From the NCBI GenBank assembly GCA_018806985.1, contig JADANN010000363.1:86908-150907 (forward strand): 64,000 nucleotides of DNA, read 5' to 3'. Positions 19,247-29,830 of the stretch are shown here, one piece after another (the first letter of the stretch is position 1; the number at the start of each line of letters is the position of its first letter). The position numbers and the translations under genes are program-made. The notes below the pieces were generated by a model, which saw only the letters and a program-made list of their open reading frames with translations, had not been told where the DNA came from and ran no database searches. This DNA is from Angiostrongylus vasorum (Eukaryota > Nematoda > Chromadorea > Rhabditida > Metastrongylidae).

Positions 19247-22232
19247 AACTACACCGATCTCCCTCAAATGGGGGGATCTCGAGCCGGTTAGTCGCGAGGC
19301 TACGTGGTTCGTCTCCAGGTGGTACCGGATAGAGGTTAATCGCGGACCTAAAGCGACCTTTGCTTCTCTCAGACGTAACTGGATCCAGGGGATGGACTTC
19401 CTGTTTCTGCTGCGCCGATTTGGCACATACTTTGCGTACATGCTAGGCATATTTATGCATCCTGTGTAGGTGCGTTCTCGCGTATGCGGATTATATTCTA
19501 CGAATCAATTCGGCGAAAAGCCTCCAATCAAGTAACAGGGAAGTATATGGGAGGCGGTTAGGAGTCGCCTCCAACAAATAAGCTCCATGTCCACTCTGGG
19601 AGGGACTGGCCAGATACACATGAATATACATAGCCCCCCCTCGTTCAGAGCCCAGCAAGCTATACGTGGGTACCAAAAGCTAAAAGCAGTTAAAGAAACG
19701 GGCCTCATTCCCCAGATCCCGAAGGAGCCCCCGATTCGGCAGCGTTGGGTAGGACGAGTACGGAGAGGCTGCTAAAATCTCACGGCCAATGGAAGCTCTC
19801 TGGATTACAAAGAACTATTATGACGATCTGTACCTACAATGCACGTACATTTGCATCCGAGTCGTTGACACAGGATTTGCTCATGCAAGCAAAAAGAATA
19901 AGGTACAACGTCATCGGCCTGGCCGAGGCGAGACGACGCCACCCATTCAACGCCGTCTATGACACCGGGGAAGAACTGTTCCTCGGAACATACGACAGTA
20001 GAGGAGTCGGCGGCGTCGGCGTTGACGTACTCGTCAACACGAGTTTGTCCATGAACATCGATTCATTCGAACAGCTTACAATCCGAATCGGAAGTCCACG
20101 ATTAATAAGGTGTGGATCAACACCGGTTTTGACAATATTCGTCGTTTACGCGCCGACATCAAACTATGACGAAGAAGTCGAAGCGTTCTATAACGACTTG
20201 AAGAAGTTCTACGGAGAAGACCATACATTCTTCAAGGTCATCATTGGAGACTTCAACGCCAAAAATTGGACCAAGAAGAACGTCTGAAGTACGTTACATT
20301 GGGACCCATGGATTAAAATGGAACGAACAGGGTGAGCGGCTATCTGAGTTTATCATGGCGACCAAGACCATCCATGGTAACTCGCAATTTCAGAAGCCCC
20401 ACCCTCAGCGATGGACGTGGGAGTCCCCCCAATGGAGAGTACCATAACGTAATAGATCACATCATAGTAAATAGAAGGTTTTGCCTAACGGATGTCGCTG
20501 TTGTCCCAAAAATTCTACACGGGATCAGACCACCGTCTCCTTCGTGCAAGCTAAATTCAAAAACCGAAGTCCCAGAACCACCATAACCTGGGACTTATTC
20601 AATTTATTAGTCGGCTGTTGGGGAGATGCCGTTTTCGATAACATCGACGAAGAATACGATCGACTCATTCAACATCTTTACGTTAGCGCTGTGAAAGCTG
20701 AGAGTTGGAAAGTCACCAAGAGACGTCTGTCTCCAGAAACACTCGAGCTGATACGCCAGCGTGGAATCGCACGAGCTGCAGGCAACCGCGAACTAACGTC
20801 CGAACTTGCAAAACAATGCAGGCAGGCTATAAAAGAAGATCTTTAAGAAAGAAGAGCAGCAGTAATGGTCGAAGGTGCAGAGGCTGGGAAAAGCATTCGC
20901 AAAGCCCAGCGATGCTTCCCCAATTACATGACCAAGATGGTTGCACTCCGACACCCAGACGGAACAGTTACAACGTCCAGAAAGGCAATGGAGTAAATCA
21001 TTCACGAATACTACGTAGATCTCTTCAGTAGGCACATCACCCTGCCTACATACGAAATAAAGGAGGATGGATATATTGTATCACCAGTTATGCCTTCCGA
21101 AATCCGACATGCTATTTCGTCGGTAAAGAAAACCGAACAGCACCGGATCCGGACAGTATAAGACCAGTACATCTGAAAAACCTTCCGCCAGTTCTCGTAA
21201 ACACAGGCTCGGCTCTTCACACGTTACCTCTCTGAAAGGTTCCTACTCAATGGAAAATCAGCAAGACCGTGGTATTGTTCAAGAATGGTGACCTTCACGA
21301 TATCTGCAACTGTCGCCTAATCCGACTGCTATTTGTCGCCTACAAACTTTCAATTCGAGTCGTCCTAAACAGGATTGGCAACTAACAGAACAATGGACGA
21401 AGGGCAGCCATATGAGCAAGCAGGGGTTTCGAAAAGGATTTAGTGCGATGGACCACATCCACACGATAACAAGACTCACTGAAGTATGGCGAGATTACAA
21501 AAGACTTTTATCGATTTAAAGAAGGCCTTTGACTCAGTTGAGAGAGAAGCAGTCATGGAAGCCCTTGGTAGTCAATGAGTTCCTACTCAGCACATAAAGA
21601 TTCTTTGTGAGTCAATATGATGAACGACTTAACTCCAGAGCTGAGCAGAAGGAAACGAGAGGCTTGGGGAGCTCTCAAAGAGCATCGAGGATGTAGTGGA
21701 CAGGTCAAAGTGCACCCGACTCCATGCCCACCTTTTCGACTTAACGGTACTTCCTGCCCTAACGTATCCGTCAGAAACCTGGTCGCTGCGTGAGCAGGAT
21801 GAAAGATCACTCTGCGTTATCGAACGCGCTGTCGAAAGGGCGATGCTGGGAGTATCCCGTTTCACACAAGTAAGGGATAGGATCCGAAGCTTCGTCCTGT
21901 GTCAACGATCAAGAATCAAAGGTGCCGTTCTGTACGCCGAACAGTCGAGGACAACGTGGGCGGGACACATAATGCGTATAAATGACAACCGATGGACAAG
22001 AGCCGTTAGTGACTGGATTCCTCGGGATGTCAAACGTATTGCACGAAGGCCACCGACCCGATGGCCGGAGTTCTTCACGAAGAGTCTAGAAGAAAGATAT
22101 GATGCTCGACGAATTCCTAGAGCGAGCAGAACCCACTGGGCTAATCTTGCACACGACAGGGAAGAATGGAAGATTTACAGGCGCCCGCTCGAGTCACTCG
22201 ATGATCAACGGGGCTACAGGTGACAGGTGAAT
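19247..22232 (+). mobile_element. RTE-type non-LTR retrotransposon, internally deleted (R2)
   Basis: A 5' untranslated region of about 500 bp (CGAGCCGGTTAGTCGCGAGG) is shared with R3 and R4. The AP-type endonuclease follows from about 19815 ([36 protein letters not shown]), then a linker ([30 protein letters not shown]), N-terminal reverse transcriptase (IRHAISSVKK, LTFIDLKKAFDSVE-type box near 21510) and a C-terminal region (TVLPALTYPSETWSLREQ, WAGHIMRINDNRWTRAV) to the stop at 22221. Several frameshifts are present. The segment with the FADD catalytic box is missing: the frame jumps near 21610 from the AFDSVE region to the NDLTPELSRRKR region. The copy is dead for autonomous movement. RTE elements copy by target-primed reverse transcription. 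Confidence 0.92.
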
Positions 22233-22234
22233 AG

Positions 22235-22560
22235 CCGTAACTAGAATATTCGGAGAAGTTTGTTTCGTTGAGCGTGCATGGGGCATACATAACCAATCCG
22301 TTCGTCATGAACATAACGAGAATAATAAATACAAAAACATTGTTCGTGAAAAACCCATTGAAGTGTAAGTTAGCGAATATTTTACGAGAAATATTCGCTA
22401 CATTCATGTCTAAAATTTCCTAAGAGGTGGTTTCTGATGAACTAGACGTGAATTGTTCATACGATATACTTCCCCTGTATTTTTTATTTTCATTGTTAAA
22501 ACAGCTAACGGTTGCGAATGCTATGCACGCACTTTTCAGCTGGACCGATGTTTCACATAA
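22235..22560. other. nothing recognised
   Basis: AT-rich flank of R2 with a short local inverted repeat (GCGAATATTTTACGAG near 22372). Confidence 0.4.
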
Positions 22561-22589
22561 TTATCTTTTTTAAATTGATTTTACCTTAT

Positions 22590-22800
22590 TCTATTCCGAG
22601 ACTGATTTCAACGTGTTGAACTGTATGTACCATAATTCACTATCTTTGTTGATCAACAAAAGTAGTTGTTGCATCATTTATTATTTCACAGTGATGGTTG
22701 AGGGCTCGACGGTTTCGCCTTCTTCAGGTCCTCGAAAGGTCGAATTGATGTGCACTCAACTTATCCAAACAACCGTACATGCTACATATGTTTCGTAATT
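22590..22800 (+). repeat. TTCGGCTTCTTCAG-family repeat copy
   Basis: CTATTCCGAGACTGATTTCA through GGTTTCGCCTTCTTCAGGTC to CTCAACTTATCCAAACAACC; matches 12400-12480 in order. Confidence 0.5.
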
Positions 22801-22854
22801 GTCAAGAGACAATTTAGCATTTCGGCGTTCAAGGATGCCTCAGTCGCTGATGAG

Positions 22855-23150
22855 CTTTATCATAAAAAGGACACAGAGTAAAGCTCAGCGTTTATCAATC
22901 CATGAGGTATGCGCTGTGCATTTGACTTCAGTAAGCATCGTTGGAGCTGATTGAATGCATATCTCTCCTTTACAATAACTCGCGGTGACATACCGATGTA
23001 TCGAGCCAGTGCTGCTATCCTGCCAGACAACTCTGATTCCAATTTACCGACCCCGGAGGGATGGAATGCTTGGTGAGCTTGCCGTGCAGGGATCGATCCC
23101 CCTGCGTTTTGCAGGGCGCCTCCGACTATTGTGCCACACGCACGATCTGA
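22855..23150 (-). repeat. tRNA-derived SINE copy
   Basis: Reverse copy with body (TTTACCGACCCCGGAGGGAT) and head (B-box complement GGGATCGATCCCC, then AGGGCGCCTCCGACTATTG). Confidence 0.8.
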
Positions 23151-23502
23151 ACATTTTCGTTGAAACAAGAATAGTAATTTTCTGCCCATCCCAAACGACT
23201 TTGTTTTTCTGCAACTTTGTATCATCTCCCCATTCTCTTAACGGTATTTTGCCAAGGGAGTGAGGTGGTGCTTCTGAATGCTTACGTTTATTAGATGCAA
23301 TAAGAGGGATTTTAAGAATTTTGAATTACAGGTTTCGTAATTTGGGAGGCTCTGTTCAAAAAATGTTAAAAAATCTCCATTTTTTCTCAATTTTCATGAA
23401 GATTTGAAATTTAGCTGGATTTGGAATGAAGCTGATTCCAGAAAAAACTTACTAGTAGAGCTTATTAAACCATCCAGTGATCTAGTTGCCGAAAATTTAC
23501 AG

Positions 23503-24138
23503 TTCGTCTCAATGATATCCGCATGAATTTCAGGTGGGAACTGGGGATGAAGTTAACAAGGAAACAGTCCTTCAGAGAATCCTTCGATAAATTATTGGAG
23601 GAAACGGGCAAAATTTCAGGTAGTACTGATCTCCCACTATTGCAGGTCCATCGTTGTAAAGTCAAGTGGGACTTTTTTTCAGCTGAACCTGGAAGCTTGA
23701 TTGATTATCTTCTTTTAACTTCATTAGTTGACACGTATGTGTTTAAGTGATTACTAGGCCCATTCAAGATTGATGGCGGCTGTTTTACTTACGGGTTTTT
23801 TCAAGTGTGCTTTAGAGTAGATATCAGTTGTTTATTGTCTGTCAACCTCAAATTTGCTCGTATCTGTTGAGTAACTACTCGGCATGTGATTTTCTAAGAC
23901 ATTTACATGGTTTTCAACTTCAAAAGAACGCTTTAAAAACAAAAAAACTTATCTTCGCTGCGACGCTGGACCAGACTTCACAGAGCTAATGCAGCAGAAG
24001 AAAGGTTCTTGCAGTGAAACTATGCCTGAACAATACCCACAGGACTTCTCACCCACCGAATGCCATGTTTTGGAAAAAATTCTGCAAATACCTTCTGGCA
24101 GGATACGCAGCAACCAAGCTTCTAAGGAAAACACTTGA
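23503..24138 (+). CDS. 3' end of an unrecognised gene with poly(A) signal
   Basis: Three phase-consistent exons: 23503-23619 (acceptor AATTTACAG, donor TCAG|GTAGTA; NDIRMNFRWELGMKL and SFRESFDKLLEETGKIS), 23683-23738 (acceptor CTTTTTTTCAG; AEPGSLIDYLLLTSLVDTY) and 23899-24138 (acceptor TTTTCTAAG; TWFSTSKERFKNKKTYLRC, MPEQYPQDFSPTECHVLEK, stop TGA). The 63-nt first intron and an AATAAA at 24196, 58 nt after the stop, suit a real 3' end. The first segment is basic and helical, the last polar with three cysteines. I recognise no family. Upstream exons are probably masked by the SINE at 22855-23150. Confidence 0.5.
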
Positions 24139-24199
24139 GAGGATCGCATCGAGAATATCTGTCGAATCGAGGGATAAATCAGCTTGTATCTTATTAATA

Positions 24200-25150
24200 A
24201 AATGAGATGCGTAACCTCTAAAGGTTCTAGTATATCCTGCCCCCTAAAATTGCCCCATTTTTTTAAGGCAACCAAATTGGCAATCAGATTACAAAGCTTT
24301 AGAAATTCTCCTTTTAGGGGATGATTTTTGCAAAAACTCCCGAATAACTTTTGCTTAACTAACAAATATGCTTAATTCATGCTTTCCACTGATTACGGTC
24401 AGTCAGTAGTTCTTTTTACAGATGGATACCATTGCAATATGTTTATTTGCTTTTGCTGTACTGGAATGATAACAATATTTCTGGTCATTCAACCGTGAGC
24501 CTGATGGAACTAGTTTATCAATGTTTGCAGAATGTGCTTGCAAGTGTTAATAAAGTGGGTTTAATGTAGCCTGTCCGTCCAACCGAGTCATAAGTGACCT
24601 GCAGTTCCTTTCTTCCTCAAGTTTCACAATTGTGTCCACGTTTAACACTGACTGTACCAAGTGTGTTGTAGTTATTTACTTTAATGGCAAGGTGTCATCG
24701 TAGAACTGCTATATCATCTCTGCCTGAAATGGCTGTTTAGAGTGACTTTACATCTCTATAAAAGGCGCCTAAACTTGTTTATTCACAAAAGCATGTTTTG
24801 TTTTAGTACACGAATTTGCGTTGTTCTGTCGGATTCATTGTGCAGTATAAGTGAAGTTGGTGCAGATGTGTCGGAACAGGTAAATGATGGTCTTGATTCT
24901 TGTTGCTTCAGTCAACTTTCTTAGGAATAGCGTGGTGCCGAGGTGACATCAGTGTAATGCTGGCTGGGGAAGTTTGTTGGTTTATTTTATGACCTCTTGA
25001 TTACATTTATGCTTCCTGATAGCTTTTTTTGACTGCTTGTTTTTTGTTTCCCGAAGGCTAGTCACACTTTCTGTGTAGGCATTGACATCAGAAAGCCGCA
25101 TTTCCTCCTTTGTTTCTAGTTCGATTTGTTTAGTTATTAAGGTCCTATTT
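24200..25150. other. intergenic, possible short exons
   Basis: A TATA-like CTATAAAAGGC lies at 24757, and a 75-nt segment between TTTGTTTTAG and CAG|GTAAATG (24806-24880) could be an exon, but it cannot be joined convincingly to 25155-25300. Confidence 0.3.
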
Positions 25151-25154
25151 TTAG

Positions 25155-25300
25155 TACTCAGAATATCATTTACAGTATTTGGAGAGGTAGATGGTCTTTA
25201 CCCTTATGGTGCGACGAAAAATAAGTTGAATGCTTTCCTCATATATGTTCAAAATGCGTCAAACCTTCTTAAGGATGTTGGCCACTACATAAGTGATCCG
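25155..25300 (+). CDS. candidate exon upstream of gene A
   Basis: Between TATTTTTAG and the donor CCG|GTAATG, 48 codons are open: VFGEVDGLYPYGATK, NAFLIYVQNASNLLKDV and GHYISDP. It lies about 190 nt before the duplicated gene A exon, just outside the duplicated arm, so no paralogue tests it. It could be gene A's preceding exon, though the acceptor needed for that join is weak. Confidence 0.35.
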
Positions 25301-25487
25301 GTAATGGTTGCTAACTTTCTATAGATTAATCATAGTGCAAACACATGGACGTTGAAAAGGTATGAAAATAACGTAAATGCTACTAGACACTACTTTGTGT
25401 AGTACGAAATCAGCCATGCACTCTTTTATTAAAAGTGGTTCATGATAGATTGTTGAGGAATGGAAACCACTGAAGAAAATCGGTTAA

Positions 25488-25806
25488 ATGAAGCACGACA
25501 ATAGTGCATATTACGGCGAGCAGGACGGCGGCGAAAATGAGAACGCTGCAGCACGCCAAGAGATTCTGAAATTTGCTTCAGATAAGATCACCATGATTGT
25601 ACAGGGCGAAGATAGCATGCGCAGATGTTAGAAATAAGAATTACTGTAAAAACATTTTTTAACATAATAGCATCCGCGCATATTTTTCGTAAACTGTTTC
25701 ACGGCACCAAGGTTATTTTCTCATCCCGAACACACCAAGCTCTGAAACTAATGCATATGCTACGCAGTGCATTGCTTCTGTTCCAAATAGTCAAGCGCCC
25801 TCTTAG
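25488..25806 (+). CDS. gene A, left-arm copy (splice acceptor lost)
   Basis: Exon ending at 25626 (YYGEQDGGENENAA, EILKFASDKITMIVQGE; donor GAT|GTTAGA) and second exon 25703-25806 (WHQGYFLIPNTPSS, NAYATQCIASVPNSQ, TAG). The right-arm copy (37773-38110) aligns over both exons without a single indel and keeps the stop, whereas the intron between them is full of indels. The copies differ mainly by substitution. Here the base pair before the second exon is AC instead of AG, so splicing is probably lost and this copy may be a pseudogene; without splicing, the frame stops at TAG 25629. No family recognised; acidic first exon, Cys-poor. Confidence 0.5.
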
Positions 25807-26319
25807 CAGCAGTATTTGCGGTGCTTCTGCGAAAAACTTTCCCTCGCAGAACAGGAGGACTGAGTTTCGGTGCGCTTGTATTTGTATTTGTTCAGTAGAG
25901 ACATACTCTAGCCAGCTGAGGCACATTCGTGCTCTGTTCGCCAACAACAGTCGTCATTACGGGACTCACAAACTCTTCCGAAAAAAGAACTAAGTAAATT
26001 GCAAATTACAATTTATATGGTAGGAAGTATATAACATTCGAACCATTCAGGGCCTATCGCATGTGTGGGTGAAGATCTCATGAGCACAAAAAGTATATTA
26101 GGGGAATTTTGTGTGGTCAACATTAACGCCCACAAATAGAATACGCTGAAATAAACAACGCTTGTTCTTCCAACTGTGTCAACGCAGGTAGACCCTTGCA
26201 TATAGATAAATCACTTACTTATCTCCTAGTAACTGTTCCCCTTGATAATCCATTTAGGTTGGAACTATTATCATTGCGCTTATCACTTGTTTATCTCACA
26301 CACACCCATTTTTACATTG

Positions 26320-26529
26320 ATGCCAGTTCATACGGTCACTACTAATGGAAACAAAGATACCACCTTAGAAGTAATTGGTAACAACAACTGTAAAGAATTA
26401 CATGAGAAACACGTGCTGCAGCTTTTGTCGGCGGAGAAGTGGAGCCTGATGCATCTTCTTGTACATCTTTCTTCGTTCTTGCTTGTTCTTTTGCTTTTTT
26501 TCATTCTGCAATATTTTAAAAGCAGTTAA
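26320..26529 (+). CDS. possible small tail-anchored membrane protein
   Basis: ATG to TAA encodes 69 residues: a polar head (NGNKDTTLEVIGNNNCKELH) and one long hydrophobic stretch at the C terminus (LVHLSSFLLVLLLFFILQYF) ending three residues before the stop, the layout of a tail-anchored protein. It lies in a segment of the left arm with no counterpart in the right arm. It could equally be chance, as T-rich DNA encodes Leu/Phe runs. Confidence 0.25.
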   Translation: MPVHTVTTNGNKDTTLEVIGNNNCKELHEKHVLQLLSAEKWSLMHLLVHLSSFLLVLLLFFILQYFKSS

Positions 26530-26946
26530 TGCAACGGTTGAATATTTATATGTTTTATATAAAGAGACCAAGTAAACCTTAACTTAATAGTTCGAAAACG
26601 TTCGTGGATGATGCTGGGATTCGCAGAATTCACGAAGTCGAAAATGGTATAAAAGGTTCAAGCTATATCTGTGCTAAAACGATGCAGTAGTCAAAGGTGT
26701 CACTCAGTACATACTGATCGGTCGATGGCGCGACCACTGACCGCGGGCTGCCATTCATCCCTCTGGAGTTGGCTAATTATTGTAGAATGGGAGCATGAAA
26801 ACACCGACTTTATACTTCGGTATGCCACCGCATGTCATTTCATTCCCCATATATACACTCACTCTTCCCTATGAAGTTTCAGATGGAGTAGAATGCATGC
26901 CATTTCCGAAGGATTGATTAGCGGCCAAGCTCCGATGTGAGTGATT

Positions 26947-26947
<1 letters not shown>

Positions 26948-26996
<49 letters not shown>

Positions 26997-27058
26997 TATA
27001 TACACAAAAATACGTATATATATATACATACATTTGCTTATGTATACATATATATACA
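26948..27058. repeat. (TA)n microsatellite and degenerate TATACA tract
   Basis: About 20 TA units followed by TATACATATA-type repeats. In the right arm the equivalent position (36990-37085) also carries a TATG/TATA tract, so the repeat may predate the duplication. Confidence 0.85.
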
Positions 27059-27114
27059 TAGTTTCATAACTTTTCTAGCTATTTGTTAAAACTGCTGTAA
27101 GTTACACATCTAAC

Positions 27115-27400
27115 CTTGTCTTACTCGCTTCTTCTCCGGACATTTTTTTGACCTTGCCTGCTGAGCGAGCTCTGAACGACATTGGAAGGTGGTTGAGCTT
27201 CCAGCTGTTGTGGTGGTGGCGGTGGTGGTGGCGGCGGTGGTGGTGGTGGCGGCGGTGGTGGCGGCGGTGGTGGTGGCGGCGTTGCTGGAGGACCAAATGG
27301 TGGAGGTGGTGGTGCTGGAGGACCAGGTGGTGGAGGTGGTTCATTACCAGGCGGCCCTAGTTGCTCGTATAGGTCACCCATTTTCTGCTTGATGACAAAC
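27115..27400 (-). CDS. gene B, proline-rich protein exon, left-arm copy (frameshifted)
   Basis: The acceptor AAATTTCAG is followed by 19 nt and an ATG at 27381, typical of a trans-spliced nematode 5' end. The frame begins MGDLYEQLGPPGNE, then a run of poly-Pro with Gly-Pro-Pro breaks, then EAQPPSNVVQSSLSRQGQ. Compared with the right-arm copy, one extra A in the GGTCAAAAAAATG run (near 27151) shifts the frame; in the shifted frame GEEASKTR follows up to the donor AAG|GTTAGA. Poly-Pro of this kind binds SH3, WW or profilin domains in known proteins, but the family is not recognised. The copy is probably inactive unless the run is miscalled. Confidence 0.55.
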
Positions 27401-27996
27401 CTGAAATTTATTTAAAAAATTGGCAAAAGTGTCTTTCCTATTCTTACTTTTGTTCTGACCTACCAGTTTCTGCAAACTATCCGCTGACTTACACTGCTAA
27501 CAAATGAGTTGTACTTCTCCTTATCTGTTTAATGACAGTTATCCGATCCACTGATAATGCAGCATAAGAATCATTCCGAGATAATGTTTTTTTGTTGTTG
27601 GTCTATATATAAAGTACACATAAATTATGAGAGTTGACTAGCAACCTGTGTTGCTACTGCCACATCGATTTCTTGTATGGTTGTGGATTAGCAAGCAGTT
27701 GCTGGACAATACTTAACTGATTTAACTTAGCCATAAGTCTATATAATCTCATTGAGCTCCAGAAGAGATAATATCCACCAATTCATTAGTCAGGACTGAA
27801 TATGCATTGCAATAAACAGAGATTTATCAGTCATTTGCATCCAATAAATCGGTACTTTCTTCTAGAGCAGACCCGATGTAGTCGAATTATTTCAATGTTT
27901 GATTTTCAAGGCTATTCATTTACATACACTGTGCGGAACCCAAACTTGTATAATCCGGTGGATTTTTCTCGCTTTCGTCATCAGCGATGGTTTTTA

Positions 27997-28470
27997 ACAC
28001 TTTGCGCGTAGCTTCGGCTACTGCTTAGCACTTTCCTCTCGCCGTGACTGTCGTTTATTGCTGTCCAACTTCCTTCTTACTGTGATCTTGAGGGGAACCA
28101 ATCTAGAGAGTTACCAGTTGTACTGCATATAACGAGCCTTCCCAGACAAGTCTTGCACCATTTTCTTCATGCCGGAAGGATGGGAAGCTTGGTGCGTTTA
28201 CGCGGAGTTGAACCACCACCATGCTGGTGACGGGCGGCATCAATACCACTGCGTGATTTGCTGTTTGAGGGTTTTTTTATAACAATATTTATTCAATAAT
28301 AGCTGACATTTCAGTGTTTTCGCCTTCTTTGGAGGCCGCAGAGGTCAAATAGGCATGCAGTTTACTCAGGCGACCACTTTCCTAACGAGAGAAGATCCAA
28401 GTCGATCCCGTGAATATCCAAATGTTCTTGGGTCTTCTGCATCACGTGACTCCAAAAGCGCGTCCGTGAC
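27997..28470. repeat. insertion in the left arm: SINE-2 copy plus TTCGGCTTCTTCAG repeat
   Basis: 28130-28265 is a reverse tRNA-SINE variant: the complement carries CACGCAGTGGTATTGATGCC (A box) and GTGGTTCAACTCC (B box). 28262-28400 matches the repeat seen at 12.4 and 22.7 kb. Neither exists at the matching point of the right arm. Confidence 0.65.
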
Positions 28471-28473
28471 GGA

Positions 28474-28620
28474 GTCCTTCGACGTTATCGCTCTTTATGT
28501 GAGCATATCAAATCACTCCGCTAAGATCAGTAAGCGATCTGCAAGCTTATTGTGGAGCACCAATGATACTCGATAGTATTTCGATACTGCACTTAATTCG
28601 TGAGCCCTCAAGAAGTCGGT
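28474..28620 (+). pseudogene. Penelope-like reverse transcriptase scrap, left arm
   Basis: The frame reads SFDVIALYVSISNHSAK and later ISILHLIREP, recognisable against the motif-A region of Penelope-type RT (FDVTALYTNV...NMYGLSIRQ) because the right-arm copy preserves better residues. No other RT motif remains. Confidence 0.6.
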
Positions 28621-28794
28621 GCCTAGAAAGTATCACTGTCTTCTTACAGGCTTCGTGTTCTTTCCTCTTTCTCGCTCCTCCCGTTCAGTGCAGTGTCTGT
28701 CCATCAACGTCCGTGTACCATCAAAAGAAGCTATTATTCATTCTTATGTAACCTTTCTTCGTTTACCAATCATTTGTTGTATTGTTTAACCTTC

Positions 28795-28957
28795 TCTTTA
28801 CTGCCTACTGTTTTTTTTTACAGGGTATTGCATGAAATACAACCCCGATAATGCTAAGACATGTGCAAAATCAGAACTCAGTGCGGATTAGAATCCGCTA
28901 TTAACCTTTCCGAGGACTGATGTGTTACCACCTGTACCACTGAGGCCCTCATTCCGC
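28795..28957 (+). repeat. TIR-family repeat, partial
   Basis: TTTACTGCCTACTG, ATGAAATACAACCCCGATAA and CTTTCCGAGGACTGATGTGT follow the order of the copies at 56.5 and 62.4 kb. The complement of 28895-28957 looks tRNA-like (CTCAGTGGTACAGGTGG, GCGGATTCTAATCCGC). Confidence 0.6.
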
Positions 28958-28986
28958 TTTTTTTCTGCGCCAGTTTCTTATACTAG

Positions 28987-29254
28987 CGGTGCGCTGTGTG
29001 AGAGGTTTGAAGAGAATTTGAAGCTTGAAATCAAGTCAGCGGTTGACTGCTATGAAATTTCCTTGAATAAAAATATAGAAAAAACGCCTGAGCATGTGAT
29101 GCTTCCCAGGGGGCAACAGCTAGATATGGACCGTCGGCGACTTTGTCTCATGAGAATATTAGACGGACGCACAATAGGAAAATCATCATTTTCGACGCTC
29201 ACCCTTTCTTACGAATATCGTAAAAGAAAGAAACGACGCTCTTTTTGGGTTTGA
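28987..29254 (+). CDS. candidate terminal exon
   Basis: Acceptor TTTCTTATACTAG, then 88 residues to TGA: ALCERFEENLKLEIKSAVDC, LPRGQQLDMDRRRLCLMRIL, ending in a basic tail YRKRKKRRSFWV. An AATAAA lies at 29386. No paralogue and no recognised family, so support is only splice signal, length and composition. Confidence 0.35.
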
Positions 29255-29464
29255 GTAGCGAAAAGTAATTGGGCAATTCTGGAATGCAACGGTGACAAAT
29301 GATCCCACTTTGAGCCAACTGAATATTAACGGCGCGTTTGATAATACGCTCGTGAAGAAACTTAAGTGTATCAGCGTGTTGAGAAATAAATGAGCGCTTA
29401 GAGCATTTGTTGTTTCAATGTATTTTTTGCCACTAAAATACTTTTGTGCCTTGCAATGTTTTTT

Positions 29465-29830
29465 TAGCAACTTGAGCTTTGCAATTTCAGACGTCAAAAA
29501 GGATTTTTCGTCAAATTTTCCTTCGTGAGTTCAGACTCGGCCGTGGTGCAGCAGAGATGGCTCGAAGCACTGGAAAGTTTGGTGTGAAAGTAGTGTTGGT
29601 GAATCAACAGTGCGAAAATGGTTCCGGAAATCCCGATCTGGCGATTTCGACCTCGAAGATAACGAAAGCCGCTGACATATCAATGACTCTATACGACAAC
29701 AGGCGACGTTCAGCTCAATGCTTGGGTTGCGACGAGGCTCCACCGCACTTCGCAAGGCTGGAATTGCACCAAAAAAATGTTTGGTGGTAATAAATAACAT
29801 AGTAAAAAACACTCATTTATTTCTGAACAG
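29465..29830 (+). mobile_element. mariner transposase remnant, bandit-like, internally deleted
   Basis: The N-terminal DNA-binding part reads FLREFRLGRGAAEMARSTG, then a one-base shift near 29600 and the helix-turn-helix end STVRKWFRKSRSGDFDLED. About 20 codons later a piece of the catalytic core appears: LYDNRRRSAQ and DEAPPHFARLELHQ, then VWW. In full-length mariner these lie more than 100 residues apart, so roughly 300-350 bp are missing, together with most of the DD34D triad. The closest family known to me is the hookworm element bandit. The copy is dead; terminal repeats were not resolved. Confidence 0.85.

Larger units (their letters stand above)
25330..28620. repeat. left arm of a large inverted duplication
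   Basis: Aligns in reverse complement with 35880-38275. Examples: GAGATTCTGAAATTTGC at 25561 and its complement at 38026; TGGATATTATCTC/TTCATTAGTCAGGACTGAAT near 27770 against the complement of 36270; GCATATGCTACGCAGTGC near 25753 against the complement of 37815. Indels include a roughly 480-bp insertion here at 27997-28470 (SINE plus another repeat) and different central segments. Divergence is moderate, so the duplication is not recent. Confidence 0.88.

Noticed and set aside
23503..23760. Continuous single-exon reading 23523-23750
   Set aside because: The open frame crosses a canonical donor and a CTTTTTTTCAG acceptor; the spliced version keeps phase and connects to the exon with the poly(A) signal.
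27148..27392. Trp/Arg-, Val/Ala- and His-rich proteins around 27.2 kb
   Set aside because: They are antisense or out-of-frame readings of the proline-codon tract of gene B, whose frame is supported by the right-arm copy and splice sites.
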